A DNA stretch of 64,000 nucleotides from Gillisella taibaishanensis. GTDB taxonomy: Bacteria; Pseudomonadota; Alphaproteobacteria; Rhizobiales; Rhizobiaceae. Below the pieces are notes generated by a model. That model saw only the letters and a list, made by a program, of their open reading frames with translations. It ran no database searches and had not been told where the DNA came from. The position numbers and the translations under genes are program-made. Below, in pieces: positions 17,327 through 26,327 of this stretch; the stretch's first letter is position 1; each line of letters starts with the position of its first letter. The stretch is taken from assembly GCF_001938985.1 (NCBI RefSeq), contig NZ_MKIN01000027.1:434001-498000 (forward strand), in the 5' to 3' direction.

Positions 17327-18133
17327 ATGATCTTGATAACCGGCGCATCGGGCCAGCTGGCCTCACTCATAACACAACGTGCGAAGGAGGCGGGGCTCCT
17401 GATCGAAACTGCCAGCCGCTCGCAGGATGCAGACCGCCCGATGGATTTCGACCGGCCAGAAACCCTGGATTTCTCAGGCATCCGGACCTTGCTTCTTGTC
17501 TCCGCCGGCTATGCGGAGGATGATGTTGTCATGCGCCGACACGAAGCCGTTCTCACGGCGGCACACCGTCACGGCGTTAAACACGTTGTGTACACCAGCC
17601 TGTCAGCGGCCAGCGATCATCTGGGCTTTGCGCTCGCCCATCGCTGGACCGAACGCGCCTTGATCCAAAGCGATCTTTCATGGACGATCCTCCGAAACGG
17701 CCTTTACGCGGAGCTCATTGGTGCGCTTGCCGCACCACGCGGTGGCCGGATCACCGTGCCATTTGGCAGCGCTCCGATATCCGCCGTCGCAAAAGCCGAT
17801 CTGGCCGATGCCGCGCTCAAAGTTCTCTGCGATCCGAAGGAGCATGCGGGAGCGACTTATGAACTCTCTGGCATTGCGCCGTTCTCAGTTCGCCATCTGG
17901 CGCAGCGCCTTGGCGTCACCTATGAACCGACAAGTCTTTCAGACGAACGTATCCGCCTCTCCGAGCTGCCATTATTGCCGTTTCAGGCCCCGATGCTTCT
18001 GTCGATTTCTTCGGCCGCGATGGCAGGCTTCCTGCAATCCAACAGCAGCGACCTTCTACAATTGGTTCCGCACCCACGCGACGCCCTGACCGTCGCCTGC
18101 AATGCCGCGCACCAAGCAAGCAGTGAACGGTAA
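17327..18133 (+). CDS. NmrA-like NAD(P)-binding oxidoreductase (QorB-type)
   Basis: A 268-residue atypical short-chain dehydrogenase. The N-terminal dinucleotide motif is I-T-G-A-S-G-Q-L-A, and V-Y-T-S-L-S-A-A lies in the middle. There is no Y-x3-K active site, as is normal for the NmrA/QorB group. QorB reduces quinones with NADPH. Divergence from an HxlR (QorR-like) regulator, with only 69 bases between the starts, supports a quinone-stress role. The ribosome site is AAGGAA before ATG. Confidence 0.87.
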   Translation: MILITGASGQLASLITQRAKEAGLLIETASRSQDADRPMDFDRPETLDFSGIRTLLLVSAGYAEDDVVMRRHEAVLTAAHRHGVKHVVYTSLSAASDHLGFALAHRWTERALIQSDLSWTILRNGLYAELIGALAAPRGGRITVPFGSAPISAVAKADLADAALKVLCDPKEHAGATYELSGIAPFSVRHLAQRLGVTYEPTSLSDERIRLSELPLLPFQAPMLLSISSAAMAGFLQSNSSDLLQLVPHPRDALTVACNAAHQASSER

Positions 18134-18753
18134 CGGCGCTGAACCACCGTGCGCCATATATGGCACGCCACGGTGCAATGATTTACTGGATCCGCCCCCT
18201 TTTCTCGCTGACAAAGAGGGGCTTCTCCCCTTTGGACGCCTGGGGAATAGTTGGCAGTGACGTGGTGCAGCACCAGAAGCAGCTTATTACGTCACGTAAT
18301 ATCAGATAAACTTAATATACTTAAATATAAAATTCAAAGCCTCTGACTTTACTCTTAAAATCCATGGGTTTTACCGGGCAAAATGCTCCATTTTGATCCC
18401 GCTCCACAGCGGTTCCGATTTATTTCTATTGCCTGACACTCCAGATCTTGAACGGCCATGGCCATGCTTTACATCTTCGATTGTGGGATTTGAACCTAGG
18501 GACCGTCCTTGTAGCGCTGACAGCGAGCCTTGTCGTTCCGGGTTGTTTGGGCCGGGCAACCACAGGGGTTGGCAAGGTGTTTGGATCAGGGGCGTTTTGT
18601 TCAGGAAGGATGCGCGGTTTCGCGCGCTGTGAATGTTCCAAGTTTCACCATGGAATAACCGGTTCGTCCATGCGGCAGGCTCGGTAGAGCTGGCCGTCCG
18701 TGGCCGACGGCATCGGGTCTTATTTCTGGCCTTGTCTTATCGAGGAGAGCATG
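18134..18753. other. Gene-free region upstream of pspA
   Basis: About 620 bases with no supported gene. Positions 18285-18370 are strikingly AT-rich. A perfect palindrome, CAAAATG-CTC-CATTTTG, lies at 18379-18395. A stretch at 18488-18510 looks like the T-arm of a tRNA on the minus strand but has no matching acceptor or anticodon stem. The segment may hold the psp promoter and remnants of older DNA. Confidence 0.4.
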
Positions 18754-19413
18754 ATGAGCACTGACAATATTCTCTCGCGCATGGGGCGGGTCATCGCCGG
18801 CCTCGCCAATGCGGCGGTGGACAAGGCTGAGGGCGCAAGCGGGATCGCCGTCATCGAGCAGGCGATCCGCGAGATCGACGCGGCAGCCGATGAGGCGCGC
18901 ACCGAGCTTGGCAAATCCCGCGCCGCCGAATTTCGCATCCGCAGCCGCCGCAAGGAGATCGAGGCCGATCTTGCCGATCTCGACGACAAGATCCGCACGG
19001 CGCTTGCTGCCAGCCGCGAGGATCTCGCCAAGGCTGGCGTGGCCCGCCAGATCGATCTCGAATCCCAGATTGCCGCGCTCGACAAGGCCATGGCCGATAT
19101 AGCGCTAACGCTGGATGATGGGCAAAAGGCGCTGCAGGCCGTGCTGGCCACCCGGCGCGAGGCCGAAGCGCGGCTGGCCGAGTTCAAGCGCAGCGAAGCC
19201 GGCGCCCGCTCCGAAGGCGAAGGCAAGCAGGCGGGCTTTGGCCAGAGCGGCCGCGCCGAGGCCGGCGCGCAGCAGGCCTTTGCCACCATTACCCGCCTCA
19301 CCGGCGTGCCGGGCACCGCAAGCGAGGGTGCCGCCGAGCTTGACGAGCTTGACCGGCTGCACCGCGAGCAGGCCATCGACGCCCGGCTGGCGCGTCTCAA
19401 GGCAGGTCATTGA
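18754..19413 (+). CDS. pspA: PspA/IM30-family membrane stress protein
   Basis: A 219-residue protein that is almost entirely charged alpha-helix with heptad character, as in PspA/IM30/ESCRT-III proteins. Signature segments are A-I-R-E-I-D-A-A-A-D-E-A-R and the alternating Ala/Glu/Arg coiled coil to residue about 160. Two ATGs are adjacent (18751, 18754); GAGGAG ends 6 bases before the second. It binds stressed inner membrane. It heads a pspA-yqiJ-yqiK operon, 6 bases from the next gene, a known association of PspA with flotillins. Confidence 0.88.
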   Translation: MSTDNILSRMGRVIAGLANAAVDKAEGASGIAVIEQAIREIDAAADEARTELGKSRAAEFRIRSRRKEIEADLADLDDKIRTALAASREDLAKAGVARQIDLESQIAALDKAMADIALTLDDGQKALQAVLATRREAEARLAEFKRSEAGARSEGEGKQAGFGQSGRAEAGAQQAFATITRLTGVPGTASEGAAELDELDRLHREQAIDARLARLKAGH

Positions 19414-19419
19414 TCTCTC

Positions 19420-20058
19420 ATGGATCTAGTGTTTTCCCCCGGCTGCGCGCCGTTTTCGATCGCAGCCGCCATTCTGATCGGCCTGACGGCCATCGAGATC
19501 CTGTCGATGCTGCTGGGCTTTTCGCTGAGCAGCATTATCGGCAAGCCCGCGTTTGGTCATGACGGTTTGGGGCACGACCTCAGCCATGAGGCTAGCTTCA
19601 ATCCTCTCGCCTGGCTGAATGTCGGCCGCTTGCCGTTGCTGATCCTGCTGATGCTCGCGCTCGGGCTGTTTGCAGGTATCGGTTACGCTGTGCAGGCGGT
19701 GGCAGCGCTGGTCTTCATGCCGCTGCCCGCCTCCGTCGCGTCTGCCATCGCCGTCGTGGCGGCGCTGCCGGCAATCCGGGCCTCCAGCCGCACCGTGGCC
19801 CGCCTGATCCCGACCGATGAAACCTATGCCGTCGACGAGGATGATTTTCTCGGGCGGCTGGCAGAAGTGACGATCGGGCCGCTCGACCAGGGTTTGCCCG
19901 GCCGCGTCAAGGTCAAGGACCGCCACGGCAACTGGCATCAGCTGCGCGCCCGCGCGGCCGATGCCACCGAGCCGCTTGCCATCGGCGCCACCGTTCTCCT
20001 GGTCGATCGCAAGGCCGGCATTTTCCTGGCCGTTCCGGGCCCGTCCGATCTCGTCTGA
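19420..20058 (+). CDS. yqiJ: YqiJ-like inner-membrane protein (NfeD-type partner of flotillin)
   Basis: A 212-residue protein with hydrophobic segments at about 10-40, 65-90 and 95-115, followed by a C-terminal OB-fold-like domain (about 140-210) with G-R-L-A-E-V-T-I-G and G-R-V-K-V-K-D-R-H-G. This is the YqiJ/DUF1449 arrangement. Such proteins are encoded next to flotillins and are thought to help place them in the membrane. The gene lies between pspA and yqiK on the same strand. Confidence 0.85.
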   Translation: MDLVFSPGCAPFSIAAAILIGLTAIEILSMLLGFSLSSIIGKPAFGHDGLGHDLSHEASFNPLAWLNVGRLPLLILLMLALGLFAGIGYAVQAVAALVFMPLPASVASAIAVVAALPAIRASSRTVARLIPTDETYAVDEDDFLGRLAEVTIGPLDQGLPGRVKVKDRHGNWHQLRARAADATEPLAIGATVLLVDRKAGIFLAVPGPSDLV

Positions 20059-20103
20059 GCCTGCGTTTTTCCCTTATTCATTGCCCCCTTTATGGAGCCG
20101 TCC

Positions 20104-21837
20104 ATGTCAGACCTCTACAGTCTTCTTCTGCCCGCACTCGTCGGGATCGTGCTGATCCTCGGCGTCGGCTTCGTGATTGCCACGCTCTATATCCGCTCCA
20201 GCCGCGACGAGGCCTATGTGCGCACCGGGCTTGGCGGCCAGAAGGTCGTGCTGGATGGCGGCTCGGTCGTGCTGCCGATCTTCCACTCCATCGCAAGGGT
20301 CAATCTGAAGACGCTGCGGCTGGAAGTGCGGCGCGGGGAGAATGACGCGCTGATCACCAAGGACCGTATGCGCGTCGATATCGGCGCGGAGTTCTACGTG
20401 CGGGTGAAGCCTGACACCTCCTCCATCGCGCTTGCCGCCCAGACGCTCGGCAGCCGCACCAATGACAGCGAGCAGTTGCGCCAGCTGATCGAGGCGAAAT
20501 TCGTCGACGCGCTGCGCTCTGTCGCCGCCACCATGAACCTTGATGCGCTGCAGGAGCAGCGGATGGATTTCGTCAAGGCGGTGCAGGAAGTGGTCGGCGC
20601 CGATCTGCAATCCAACGGCCTTGAGCTGGAATCGGTGTCGCTGACACGGCTCGACCAGACGGATATCAAGCATTTCAACGCCAACAACTTCTTTGACGCC
20701 CATGGTCTTGCCGCCCTGACACGGGTGACGGAAGGGCGCAAGAAGGAGCGCAACGAGATCGTGCGCGACACGGAAGTGGCGATTGCCCAGAAGGATCTGG
20801 AAGCGCGCCAGCAATCGCTGACCATCGAGCGCACCAAGCGCGAGGCGGAGTTGAGCCAGGAGCGCGACATCGCCAACAAGTCGGCCGCCACCCGCGCCGA
20901 GACCGCACAGCAGGAACAGGCCGCCAAGCGCGCCGAGGAAGAAGCCCGCATCGCAGCCGAACAGGCGATTGCCGAGCGCGAGGCAACCGCCAAGCAGGCG
21001 CGCGAAAGCGCCAATATCGATGCCACCCGTGCCGTGCAGCAGCGCGACACGGAAGCGCGCCGCGACTTGCAGATCGTCGCCCAGGAAAGCGCGATTGCCG
21101 TTGCCAACAAGAGCCGCGAAGAGTCCGAAGCCAAGGCCAAGGCGGAAGCCGCCCGGGCGCTCGCCATCGCCGCCGAAGAAAAGGTGCAGACGGCCCGTAG
21201 CGTTGAAATCGCCGAACGTGAAAAGCAGATCGCCGTGATCGATGCCCGCAAGCGCGCCGAAACCGAAGCAACCGCCGTGACCGTGGCCGCAGAAGCCGAG
21301 CGCACCGCCGCTACCAACCAGGCCGATGCGATCAAGACGCTGGCGACCGCCGAAGCCGATGCCGCCATCATCAAGGCCAAGGGTATTCTGGAAACCGGCC
21401 GCGCCCAGGCCGAAAGCGAAGCGCTGCTCAACGACGCCCGCAACAAGCTCAGCGCCGATATCATCGAGTTCGAAATCACCCGCGAACGCATCCGCATCAT
21501 CCCAGCAGCGCTGGCCGAGGCGGTGAAGCCGATCGAAAAGATCTCCGACATCAAGATCTTCGACACCGGGAGCATGCTCGGCCGCGGCGGCAATGGCGGG
21601 GGCAACGGCTCAGCAGGCGGCATCGGCATGGGCGAAGGCCTCGCCGGCCAGCTGCTCGCCTACCAAGCCAACAAACCCATCCTCGACCGCATCCTGAAGG
21701 AAGCCGGCTTCGACGGCGACAACGCAGTGTCGGCGCTGCTGGCCGGGCTGGAGGGGAAGGACACGGTGGGGACGCCGCAGGGTGCGAGGCAGGAGGTCGC
21801 CAAGCCGATAGTGCCGCCAAAGCCGGATAGCGTGTGA
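20104..21837 (+). CDS. yqiK: Flotillin-family protein YqiK (SPFH domain)
   Basis: A 577-residue flotillin. An N-terminal membrane helix (about 8-28) is followed by an SPFH/band 7 domain (about 30-210). A very long Ala/Glu/Arg coiled coil (about 215-455) follows, then a glycine-rich linker around 495-515 and a conserved C-terminal tail with Q-L-L-A-Y-Q-A-N-K-P. Flotillins organise membrane microdomains and affect fluidity. The start is the ATG giving M-S-D-L-Y; another ATG four codons earlier is possible. The last 150-200 bases are duplicated as a fragment at 23836-24005. Confidence 0.92.
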   Translation: MSDLYSLLLPALVGIVLILGVGFVIATLYIRSSRDEAYVRTGLGGQKVVLDGGSVVLPIFHSIARVNLKTLRLEVRRGENDALITKDRMRVDIGAEFYVRVKPDTSSIALAAQTLGSRTNDSEQLRQLIEAKFVDALRSVAATMNLDALQEQRMDFVKAVQEVVGADLQSNGLELESVSLTRLDQTDIKHFNANNFFDAHGLAALTRVTEGRKKERNEIVRDTEVAIAQKDLEARQQSLTIERTKREAELSQERDIANKSAATRAETAQQEQAAKRAEEEARIAAEQAIAEREATAKQARESANIDATRAVQQRDTEARRDLQIVAQESAIAVANKSREESEAKAKAEAARALAIAAEEKVQTARSVEIAEREKQIAVIDARKRAETEATAVTVAAEAERTAATNQADAIKTLATAEADAAIIKAKGILETGRAQAESEALLNDARNKLSADIIEFEITRERIRIIPAALAEAVKPIEKISDIKIFDTGSMLGRGGNGGGNGSAGGIGMGEGLAGQLLAYQANKPILDRILKEAGFDGDNAVSALLAGLEGKDTVGTPQGARQEVAKPIVPPKPDSV

Positions 21838-21872
21838 GGAGAATCCCTCGTTGTCGCCAGCAGCGCTTTGAC

Positions 21873-21906
21873 AGGCCGCCCGGGCGACATTGCTCGGGCG
21901 CCTTTA
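21873..21906 (+). terminator. Possible weak terminator after yqiK
   Basis: GCCCG (about 21878) can pair with CGGGC (about 21895), followed by a short T-containing run (CCTTTAT). The T tract is poor, and the site overlaps the end of the converging peptidase pseudogene. Confidence 0.3.
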
Positions 21907-22598
21907 TCTATAGATTTCAATGCTACTTAGCCGCATATTGCAGGCCAAACGCACGTTGCCGTTTTTCACCCAAAGTGGTTGCCCGATGCATTCGATATCG
22001 CCATTGGTCACAGCTAGACCGTCTCCGTCATTGCAAGCAATGATGGGTCTCAGGGTATGTTGGCTATAGCGGAGAAGAGCCGGAAGAAACGCGGCATCGG
22101 CATTCAGATGCGGAAAAAACTCGAATGGAACGAGATCAAGCGCGGTCTCGTTCATGCAGTTTTCCGGCGGCTTTCCTTGAAACAAGGCATCCGTGGCGAT
22201 TGTCGGGGTCAGGATAATTGCACCTGCGCTTGTTCCGATCAGCACGCCGCCGTTTTCAGCCCACGTCCTAAGGCGTGACATTAATCCGCTTTGCTTGAGG
22301 CGGCCGAGAAATCCGCCAGTATGCCCACCGGACAAATGAATCGCGTCACAGCCAAACAGCGCAGCTTCGTCGGCTTCGGTGTGAGATTCATCCAGATCGT
22401 AAAAGATGGAAGTTCCAGCCCAAGGCGCGCGTAGTAAGCCACTCTCTCTTGAAAAAAGCGGCGGTCAGGCTCCTGCCCTGACGGAATGTAGCCAATCCTC
22501 CGTCCGAGCCGGTTTGAGGCCAAGACCGTCAACAACCTCTCATCAACGGCTGCGTTTTCCGGAATAACCTGATCGCTGTAGAATATGAGATTGATCAT
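21904..22598 (-). pseudogene. S51 (PepE-like) peptidase, single-base frameshift
   Basis: Two minus-strand frames together make one S51/class I glutamine amidotransferase-like protein. The N-terminal part starts M-I-N-L-I-F-Y-S-D at 22598 and is in frame to about 22405. The rest continues in another frame as F-Y-D-L-D-E-S-H-T-E-A-D, then L-S-G-G-H-T-G-G-F and the nucleophile G-T-S-A-G-A-I. One extra T in the minus-strand run TTTT (22401-22404) would restore a continuous protein of about 230 residues. It is either a true pseudogene or a homopolymer sequencing error. It is flanked by the two flotillin 3' copies. Confidence 0.82.
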
Positions 22599-22614
22599 AA
22601 CGCGCCTCCAACAG

Positions 22615-23343
22615 TCACTGCGCTGGTTTCCCACTAACCGAGTCTGCCCCCGGGCGGGCGCGTTCGGCTTCACGCCACTGCTGCCATTGCCGTCTCAGTT
22701 TTACCCGGGAGATGCCGATGGTTTCGTCGAGAACCTCAAGCGCGAGGATGCGTTCGGTGCGGAAATGGCGGAAGGCTTGCCGTGATTCACACCAGGCGAT
22801 CAACAAGGCGCGGGCTTCCGCGTAACCGAGAAGCACGGGCCAGACGACGCGCCGGGTGACTTCGCCATTGCCGGCGCGATAGGCGAGCGTCAGCTTTCGC
22901 CCCTCCCGGATTGCCTGCCGCAGGGGGCGGGTGTCGATAGCCTGTCCCTCCCCGCCCTCGTCAGGTTTCAGGCCGACGGCGGGCTGAGCAATGAAGGGAA
23001 GGTACTCGCTCGGCATGATCGCGGTAATCTTTGCGACGACGTCTTTGGCGGCATGGTTAAGGGCGGCGTCACCGAGCTTGGCCACCATCTGGGCGCCGAG
23101 CAGAACCGCCTCGATCTCCTCGGGCGTCAACATCAGCGGCGGCATGTCATAGCTCGGGTCCAGCACATAGCCGAGCCCGGCTTCGCCGTCGATGGGCACG
23201 CGCTGGGCGATCAGATGGGCAATATCGCGGTAGACGGTGCGGCGGGCGACTTCGAGTTCATCGGCCAGCGCGGCCGAGGTCACCGGCCGGCTCGACCGCC
23301 GAAGGATCTGGATGATCTGAAAGAGCCGGTCGGCTTTCCGCAT
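22615..23343 (-). CDS. YafY-type transcriptional regulator with HTH and WYL domains
   Basis: A 242-residue protein. The N-terminal helix-turn-helix is M-R-K-A-D-R-L-F-Q-I-I-Q-I-L-R-R and then V-A-R-R-T-V-Y-R-D-I (residues 1-60). A WYL ligand-sensing domain follows (about 130-215), with A-Y-R-A-G-N-G and W-P-V-L-L-G-Y-A-E-A-R. WYL proteins often sense nucleic acid or nucleotides, though many YafY-type members control small metabolic enzymes. It is divergent from the VOC protein at 23432 with about 85 bases between, so that gene is the likely target. Confidence 0.9.
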   Translation of the reverse strand: MRKADRLFQIIQILRRSSRPVTSAALADELEVARRTVYRDIAHLIAQRVPIDGEAGLGYVLDPSYDMPPLMLTPEEIEAVLLGAQMVAKLGDAALNHAAKDVVAKITAIMPSEYLPFIAQPAVGLKPDEGGEGQAIDTRPLRQAIREGRKLTLAYRAGNGEVTRRVVWPVLLGYAEARALLIAWCESRQAFRHFRTERILALEVLDETIGISRVKLRRQWQQWREAERARPGADSVSGKPAQ

Positions 23344-23431
23344 AACTGCTCATTCCTGCTGCCACAACGCTGTCAGCAGGACTGTGTCACAAAAGCCGTG
23401 AAAGCGAAGCCCAAGACCACAGGAGAACATG

Positions 23432-23830
23432 ATGAAATTTGCATCCACCCGTCTCGTCGCCGCCGACATCGGCCGCATGGTAGCCTTCTACGAGCTGGTG
23501 ACCGGCTACCAAGCCGAGTGGCTGGCTCCCGTCTTCGCCGAAATCGTCACGCCGGGCGCCACCCTGGCAATCGGCAGTGCCGAAACCGTGGCGCTGTTTC
23601 AGGAAGGCAGCGCCGAGCCAGGTGCCAACAGAAGTGCCATTCTCGAGTTCATGGTGGCGGATGTCGATGCCGACTTCACGCGGTTGAAAGACCAGGTCGA
23701 GGTGGTGCATGCGCCGAAGGACCTGCCCTGGGGCAATCGCACGGCGCAGTTCTGCGACCCCGAAGGCAGCAGCGTTGCGCTTTACACGCCCGTGACAGAG
23801 GCCGCGAAACAGCGGTTTAGCGAGCGGTGA
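23432..23830 (+). CDS. VOC/glyoxalase-fold protein
   Basis: A 132-residue single VOC domain: M-K-F-A-S-T-R-L-V-A-A-D-I-G-R-M-V-A-F-Y at the start, F-M-V-A-D-V-D-A-D-F in the middle, and W-G-N-R-T-A-Q-F-C-D-P-E-G near the end. The metal-ligand pattern is incomplete, so enzymatic function is uncertain; it resembles the PhnB-like and resistance-type group. AGGAG precedes two adjacent ATGs (23429, 23432). It is divergent from the WYL regulator. Confidence 0.85.
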   Translation: MKFASTRLVAADIGRMVAFYELVTGYQAEWLAPVFAEIVTPGATLAIGSAETVALFQEGSAEPGANRSAILEFMVADVDADFTRLKDQVEVVHAPKDLPWGNRTAQFCDPEGSSVALYTPVTEAAKQRFSER

Positions 23831-23835
23831 CGTCG

Positions 23836-24005
23836 GGGACGGGCACATCAGGCGGATCAGCATGGGCGGCGGCTTCGTCGGCGAGTTACTCGCCTACCAG
23901 GCCAACAAATCCATCCTCGACCGAATCCAGAAGAAAGCCGGCTTCGACGGCGACAACGCAGTTTCAGCACTCTTGGCTGGGCTTGGAGGGGAAGGCGAAT
24001 GTGGT
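23836..24005 (+). pseudogene. Truncated duplicate of the flotillin (yqiK) 3' end
   Basis: Translated from about 23862, this reads G-E-L-L-A-Y-Q-A-N-K-S-I-L-D-R-I and then A-G-F-D-G-D-N-A-V-S-A-L-L-A-G-L. It closely matches the C-terminus of YqiK at about 21600-21765, also at the DNA level over roughly 150-170 bases. There is no start of its own and the rest of the gene is absent. It begins right after the VOC stop. With the intact yqiK end it brackets a 2-kb insert, suggesting a past duplication, insertion or recombination event. Confidence 0.85.
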
Positions 24006-24153
24006 GGGAAAGACGGATGGAATGTGCGGCTGCAGCGCGACACGCCAATGGACATCGTGGCTCAATCGGCTTAACATCGTATTTTATAGGCGTAAAATGC
24101 AACACTGCTCAGCAATAATTGCAGAGTAGCAACAAATAAAATTGAGAACTGCC

Positions 24154-24954
24154 TCACTCAAATAGCGCTTTTATAAATCCGTTCACCGGAGCGATCTTCT
24201 CGTTGTTTTTGGTCGGCAACCAGTCGGATTTAGTTAAAGAAACTGCAAGACTTGATCCTGGGCTCAAGAAATTCCCCACAATCGACACATGAGCTTTTGA
24301 TTTACCAGCACCTTTTCGAAAGGACTTCAAATATTTTTCGGTTATCGGAACTGTTTTATCGACCTCATATATTAGGGCTTTAACTGCGCTGTCTATCAAG
24401 GGAAATCGTTCCGCCGAAAACTCGCAAAGAAGTGTTTCAAGCGTACCAGCCCTTTGATTATCCGGAAGAATGAAAACTCCTACTCGAGGCGCGCCACCTC
24501 CAAATTTATCTAGGTCGGTAGGTACTACAAGAGGGAACCCTCTGACGCTTCTTGGATCGACAGATTCATTCATGGCATGCAACAAGTTCTTTACATAGTC
24601 GAATCTCGCATTTGAACCAATATCGTCAGCATCAGCAACGATAGCTATAGAATATATTTCAGAAACATTTAATATTTCTAAAGAAGCTTGAAGCTCTTCA
24701 ATTAAAATCGACACATCGCCAGCAACTTTTATAGCTACGGTTTGCTCCCTTCCCACCGCATTAATGTATATATCCGGATAGCTTACAACGTGCTTTAGCT
24801 TACTGCCATCTGGGAAAATTTTAGGAATAAGATCCCGCCAAATATCAGGGACATCAACAATATTATCAATCGCTCGAAAACCATTAGCTATCAGAAGATG
24901 ACCTAAAAAAGCGGCATCGTGAACGCCTTCAACTACCACTAGAGAGTGCTGCAT
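24154..24954 (-). CDS. TOPRIM-like DUF3226 protein, partner of the adjacent ATPase
   Basis: A 266-residue protein. The N-terminal V-V-V-E-G-V-H-D-A-A-F-L supplies the TOPRIM glutamate, A-D-A-D-D the metal-binding aspartates, and V-G-V-F-I-L-P-D-N-Q with G-T-L-E-T-L-L the DUF3226 signature. TOPRIM domains of this kind are nucleases in OLD-like systems. The ATG at 24954 leaves 7 bases after the ATPase stop; a TTG at 24975 would overlap it. The gene is clearly more AT-rich than its surroundings, pointing to transfer. A defence role is inferred from the pairing. Confidence 0.82.
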   Translation of the reverse strand: MQHSLVVVEGVHDAAFLGHLLIANGFRAIDNIVDVPDIWRDLIPKIFPDGSKLKHVVSYPDIYINAVGREQTVAIKVAGDVSILIEELQASLEILNVSEIYSIAIVADADDIGSNARFDYVKNLLHAMNESVDPRSVRGFPLVVPTDLDKFGGGAPRVGVFILPDNQRAGTLETLLCEFSAERFPLIDSAVKALIYEVDKTVPITEKYLKSFRKGAGKSKAHVSIVGNFLSPGSSLAVSLTKSDWLPTKNNEKIAPVNGFIKALFE

Positions 24955-24961
24955 GGTTTGG

Positions 24962-26095
24962 TTACCTGATATCAAAGCCGCGATCGCGTACCACTCTCCG
25001 CAACATTTCGGAGCCGTATCGCTTCACGTTGGCGTCGTCGGACAACGGACGATCAATGTGAAATGCTGCGACCGGAAGTTTCCGACTCAGCTCGACACTC
25101 GTGATTGCTTGAATAGCCTCTAAGCTATGTGTTGTTGCAAAGACCTGTACATTTAACTCCTGAGAAAGATCAATCATCCAGCGAAAAACTTTGTCCAAAA
25201 CAGAGATATGGAAGGCGGTTTCGACTTCATCAATGAGTAACAACCCATTTCTCGCCGCAGACAAGGCAAGCGCAATTGATAAGGCGCGGCGGAAACCGTC
25301 TCCAAGAACACTAATCGGTAGTAGTCCAGCGTCTCTGTGGCGAACTACAACCGTGGGCCTGTCATATGGTGGACTGGTAATGATTTCGAGATTTAATATA
25401 TTTTCATCAATACCACGCAATAATTCAACTATTTGCCATTTATCCCCTTCAGTGATTGAATTAGAAATAGCTCTCATCTGTAGGGGTTGGTTGCGGTGGG
25501 AATACGGCCCCAACATTACGGTTCGGAGCTTTGGATTATTTTTCCCTCTTTGCACAAACCCAGTGGAAGGCCATAAATCTACCGCATAACGATAGCTATT
25601 ATCGTCATGATCAAAAAGCGATGACTGCTTTGGATGCTCCCAGAGATCTATGCCTACTTCAACGTGCCATCCTATTTCTTCTATATCGCTAGGAATTTTG
25701 TTCCTGCGGTCGTCCCGATAACGTGGTTCGGGCGGTATGCCTCTAAACATTGTGCAATAGGCATCCAAGTTCCTGGCAATCCATCCGCCCCGTCCTGAGA
25801 GTGCCAACGGCAATTCCTCTCCTGCAGGAAAAAGCCACCGCATTGCATCGACGGCTGTTAAACTGCTCTCACTTGAAATAACAGGACTACGAACTTCACG
25901 AAGGCGAGCTATGGTTGCCCACTCCGTGAGATCGAACGGCGACGCGAATACACCAAGAGCTTCCAATATAGAGGTTTTACCACTATTGTTGCCCCCCACG
26001 ATCAAGTTTACCTGCTCGCAGTCGTACAATTCCACGCGCCGAAGCCCTCGAAACGCCTCGATTTGCAAATCCTTGATGTGCTGCCAATCGGCCAT
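24962..26095 (-). CDS. AAA ATPase of the OLD-like (AAA_15/AAA_21) type
   Basis: A 377-residue SMC/ABC-like ATPase: Walker A G-G-N-N-S-G-K-T at residues 34-41, Walker B G-L-L-L-I-D-E-V-E, and a switch histidine in F-A-T-T-H-S-L-E-A. The N-terminal I-E-A-F-R-G-L-R is the usual opening of RecF/OLD-type proteins. The start at M-A-D-W-Q-H is chosen; the frame stays open upstream. It is followed within 7 bases by the TOPRIM partner, a split version of the OLD nuclease like AbiL or PARIS. It is AT-rich and lies near the duplicated flotillin end. Confidence 0.87.
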   Translation of the reverse strand: MADWQHIKDLQIEAFRGLRRVELYDCEQVNLIVGGNNSGKTSILEALGVFASPFDLTEWATIARLREVRSPVISSESSLTAVDAMRWLFPAGEELPLALSGRGGWIARNLDAYCTMFRGIPPEPRYRDDRRNKIPSDIEEIGWHVEVGIDLWEHPKQSSLFDHDDNSYRYAVDLWPSTGFVQRGKNNPKLRTVMLGPYSHRNQPLQMRAISNSITEGDKWQIVELLRGIDENILNLEIITSPPYDRPTVVVRHRDAGLLPISVLGDGFRRALSIALALSAARNGLLLIDEVETAFHISVLDKVFRWMIDLSQELNVQVFATTHSLEAIQAITSVELSRKLPVAAFHIDRPLSDDANVKRYGSEMLRRVVRDRGFDIR

Positions 26096-26327
26096 GATTG
26101 TCCCAATTCGTAAGCTTTTACGAGCAATTAACATATGGAAAGCGCGTTGGCCACTGGTAGGCAATTAAGCCGTGGCGCGTTGCCAGACTGCACCTACGTG
26201 ATAATTCAACATGTCAAAGGTGGTAACTCCGGATGGAACCTTTGACGCTTAAATGCTCACGTGTTGAGCGCAGGCGCTTTTGTACCGTCGTAGCTTGTCC
26301 TTCTTAAACATGATCTGCTTCGCCCCC

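Noticed and set aside
18488..18510. Possible tRNA gene on the minus strand (GGTTCAAATCC-like T-arm)
   Set aside because: The T-stem has mismatches and no acceptor stem, D-arm or anticodon arm can be built around it.
23827..24129. Open frames after the VOC gene as independent small genes
   Set aside because: The sequence is a fragment of the flotillin 3' end; no start, and the part beyond the similarity is not gene-like.
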